From NCBI GenBank assembly GCA_902168205.1, contig CABHOK010000011.1, positions 1 through 64,000 of the forward strand: a stretch of 64,000 nt of DNA, written 5' to 3'. Source of the stretch: an uncultured Chitinophaga sp. (GTDB lineage: Bacteria > Bacteroidota > Bacteroidia > Cytophagales > Cyclobacteriaceae). The translations under genes and the position numbers were made by a program. The stretch's first letter is position 1. The number at the start of each line of letters is the position of its first letter. The notes under the pieces are model-generated. The model was not told the DNA's origin. It ran no database searches and saw only the letters and a list, made by a program, of their open reading frames with translations. Below, piece after piece: positions 62,504 to 64,000 of this stretch.

Positions 62504-64000
62504 ATGCTTCGTTGGATTCCGTATGCCGTTGTGCGCATTGTCGTATTCTTTATTGCTGGTATAGTATTCGGTATATATCAGCCGGATTTTATTCCCCAGC
62601 TATATCTTCATATCATTTTTGCAGGAGCCATTCTGAGCTATGTAGCTTGTTTTATACTGCAGCGACTCTACAAGAACTTCTTTAATCCCGGCCTTTTGGG
62701 ATTGATGGTTATATTTCTTTCAGGTTATCTGCGAGTTCTGGATTGTACGGATGAACGTCAACCGGAGAATTTAATTCATCAGCGCGAACCTGTTCTATAC
62801 TACCAGGTAACGATAACCAGCCAGGCGCGGAGTAAAGAGAATTCATGGAAAACAGAAGGATATATAACCACCGCGCAGACCTCTACCGGGTGGAAAGCGT
62901 GTACCGGAAATTTAATTCTGTATTTCCCCAAGAGTGACTTTCATAAGCCGTTTCAATATGGAGATATACTCTTAGTGAAGGGAATGCCGCAGCCTGTGCC
63001 TCCTCCCGGAAACCCCGGGGAGTTTGACTACAGGGAATTCCTGGCATACCGGAAGATATACCACCAGCAGTTTGTGCGGCAGCAGGATGTGAAATACACC
63101 GGAAGCAATCCGTCTTCGTCTATAGTATATCATGCCATCCGTACACGCACATGGGCTGATACAACGCTGGCGCGATTTGTAGCCGGAGCGCGTGAACAAG
63201 CTATAGCTTCTGCACTGGTACTGGGCGTAACGGACGGACTGGATAACGAATTGCTGAACGCGTATGCTGCAACAGGTGCTATGCATGTGCTGGCCGTGTC
63301 AGGCTTGCACATCAGTATAATTTATATGCTCATAGTCGGGTTGCTGCGGCCGCTTAACAATACTCCGGCCGGGCGATGGTGGCTCGCAGCTTTGAGTCTT
63401 ATCATTCTCTGGGGATATGCGTTTGTTACCGGACTTTCTCCTTCGGTATTGCGTGCTGTAACCATGTTTACGTTCATGGCGATAGGCAAAGCATGGAACC
63501 GCCAAACCAATATATACAATACGCTGGCTGCATCTGCATTTTGTCTCCTGATCTATGAACCATACCTCATCATGTCGGTAGCGTTTCAGTTGTCGTACCT
63601 AGCGGTGCTGGGCATTGTATACCTGCAACCCGGTATATATAATTTGTGGGAGCCCGCTTCACGCTTCTGGGACGAAGTATGGAAAATTACCTGTGTATCC
63701 GTTGCCGCTCAACTTGCTACGTTCTCGCTGGGACTGCTATATTTTCACCAGTTCCCGAATTATTTTCTAATCTCTAACCTGCTCGTTATACCTATATCTT
63801 TTGCCGTACTTATACTGGGGCTCGTGGTGCTGGCCGCAAGTTTTATCGGTTCGCTGGCTTCGTTGTGTGGGTGGTTATTGCTGTGGACGATCAAAGCGCT
63901 TAACGCAGTTGTGTTTACGGTGGAATCTTTTCCGTATAGTCTTATCGATCATATATACATCAATACATTTCAGAGCTGGTTGCTCATGCTAGCCATCACC
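62504..64000 (+). CDS. comEC: ComEC/Rec2 DNA-uptake channel protein, N-terminal part (runs off the window)
   Basis: An open frame of 499 codons runs from ATG 62504 to the last base with no stop. Two N-terminal transmembrane helices are followed by an extracytoplasmic OB-like domain (Y-Y-Q-V-T-I-T-S-Q near residue 100). The competence domain contains H-V-L-A-V-S-G-L-H-I-S near residue 265 and many membrane helices, as in ComEC. The C-terminal metallo-beta-lactamase-like domain is beyond the window. ComEC transports one DNA strand through the inner membrane in natural transformation. Confidence 0.95.
   Translation, partial: MLRWIPYAVVRIVVFFIAGIVFGIYQPDFIPQLYLHIIFAGAILSYVACFILQRLYKNFFNPGLLGLMVIFLSGYLRVLDCTDERQPENLIHQREPVLYYQVTITSQARSKENSWKTEGYITTAQTSTGWKACTGNLILYFPKSDFHKPFQYGDILLVKGMPQPVPPPGNPGEFDYREFLAYRKIYHQQFVRQQDVKYTGSNPSSSIVYHAIRTRTWADTTLARFVAGAREQAIASALVLGVTDGLDNELLNAYAATGAMHVLAVSGLHISIIYMLIVGLLRPLNNTPAGRWWLAALSLIILWGYAFVTGLSPSVLRAVTMFTFMAIGKAWNRQTNIYNTLAASAFCLLIYEPYLIMSVAFQLSYLAVLGIVYLQPGIYNLWEPASRFWDEVWKITCVSVAAQLATFSLGLLYFHQFPNYFLISNLLVIPISFAVLILGLVVLAASFIGSLASLCGWLLLWTIKALNAVVFTVESFPYSLIDHIYINTFQSWLLMLAIT

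Noticed and set aside
62972-63505. Several minus-strand frames over the comEC region
   Set aside because: They are shadows of the open comEC frame, which runs continuously to the window end.

Overview
The window reads as chromosomal DNA of a Bacteroidota bacterium, most likely of the order Cytophagales. This is inferred from gene content: a TonB-dependent receptor with a carboxypeptidase-regulatory N-domain followed by a DUF4249 lipoprotein, a DUF6377 membrane regulator, GH97 and GH127 glycosidases, a lipoprotein TamA-like protein (TamL) with TamB, LytS/LytTR signalling, and many small lipoproteins. Several promoters fit the Bacteroidota pattern TTG-N18-20-TAnnTTTG, and starts generally lack strong Shine-Dalgarno sequences. 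No rRNA, CRISPR array or intact mobile element is present. One tRNA (Leu, CAA) is present.

Layout. 1-300: the end of a possible integrase-type transposase with a perfect hairpin. 0.3-2.6 kb: oxyR divergent from ahpC-ahpD (peroxide defence). 2.6-6.9 kb: exported glycosylasparaginase, acyl-CoA carboxylase carboxyltransferase, Ppx/GppA phosphatase, DedA. 6.9-10.2 kb: a desuccinylase-like hydrolase, a SpoIIAA-like gene bracketed by direct repeats, RimK-like ATP-grasp ligase and RimB-like protease. 10.3-13.5 kb: DUF2911 protein and a GH127-like glycosidase. 13.5-20.8 kb: tamB-tamL. 21-25 kb: AI-2E-type transporter, DUF3857/transglutaminase protein and a small basic protein. 25.2-30.8 kb: DUF6377 regulator, GH97 enzyme, beta-rich protein, sterol desaturase family protein. 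31.3-34.5 kb: YceI, acid phosphatase, phosphodiesterase-jacalin lipoprotein. 34.5-39.7 kb: SnoaL-like and MBL-fold proteins below a Crp/Fnr regulator, a LytTR response regulator/kinase pair, a membrane nucleotide cyclase. 39.7-46.8 kb: three REPIN-like repeats, then a TetR-TolC-MFP-RND efflux operon with a STAS-like gene at its tail. 47-48.6 kb: PEBP protein and AraC regulator. 48.8-52.2 kb: TonB receptor and DUF4249 partner. 52.2-56.6 kb: APH-like kinase, ArsR-SRPBCC pair, serine hydrolase, GlxA-type regulator. 56.8-60.1 kb: FtsX/MacB-type permease, a broken SDR gene and tRNA-Leu. 60.1-64 kb: ABM monooxygenase, SAM hydrolase, PhoH and a ComEC gene that runs off the window.

How genes work together. 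OxyR probably controls ahpCD through the shared 131-bp region. The efflux operon carries two matching TTAAC-N6-GTTAA palindromes, one before tetR and one before tolC, which look like its operators. The arsR gene has two near-identical 16-bp palindromes flanking a consensus -7 element. The rim cluster suggests glutamate-tail addition and trimming on a protein or small molecule. I see no complete new defence or biosynthetic system. The best leads are the REPIN-like array, the repeat-flanked gene inside the rim cluster, the paired operators, the STAS-like gene on the efflux operon, and the decayed SDR beside the tRNA.
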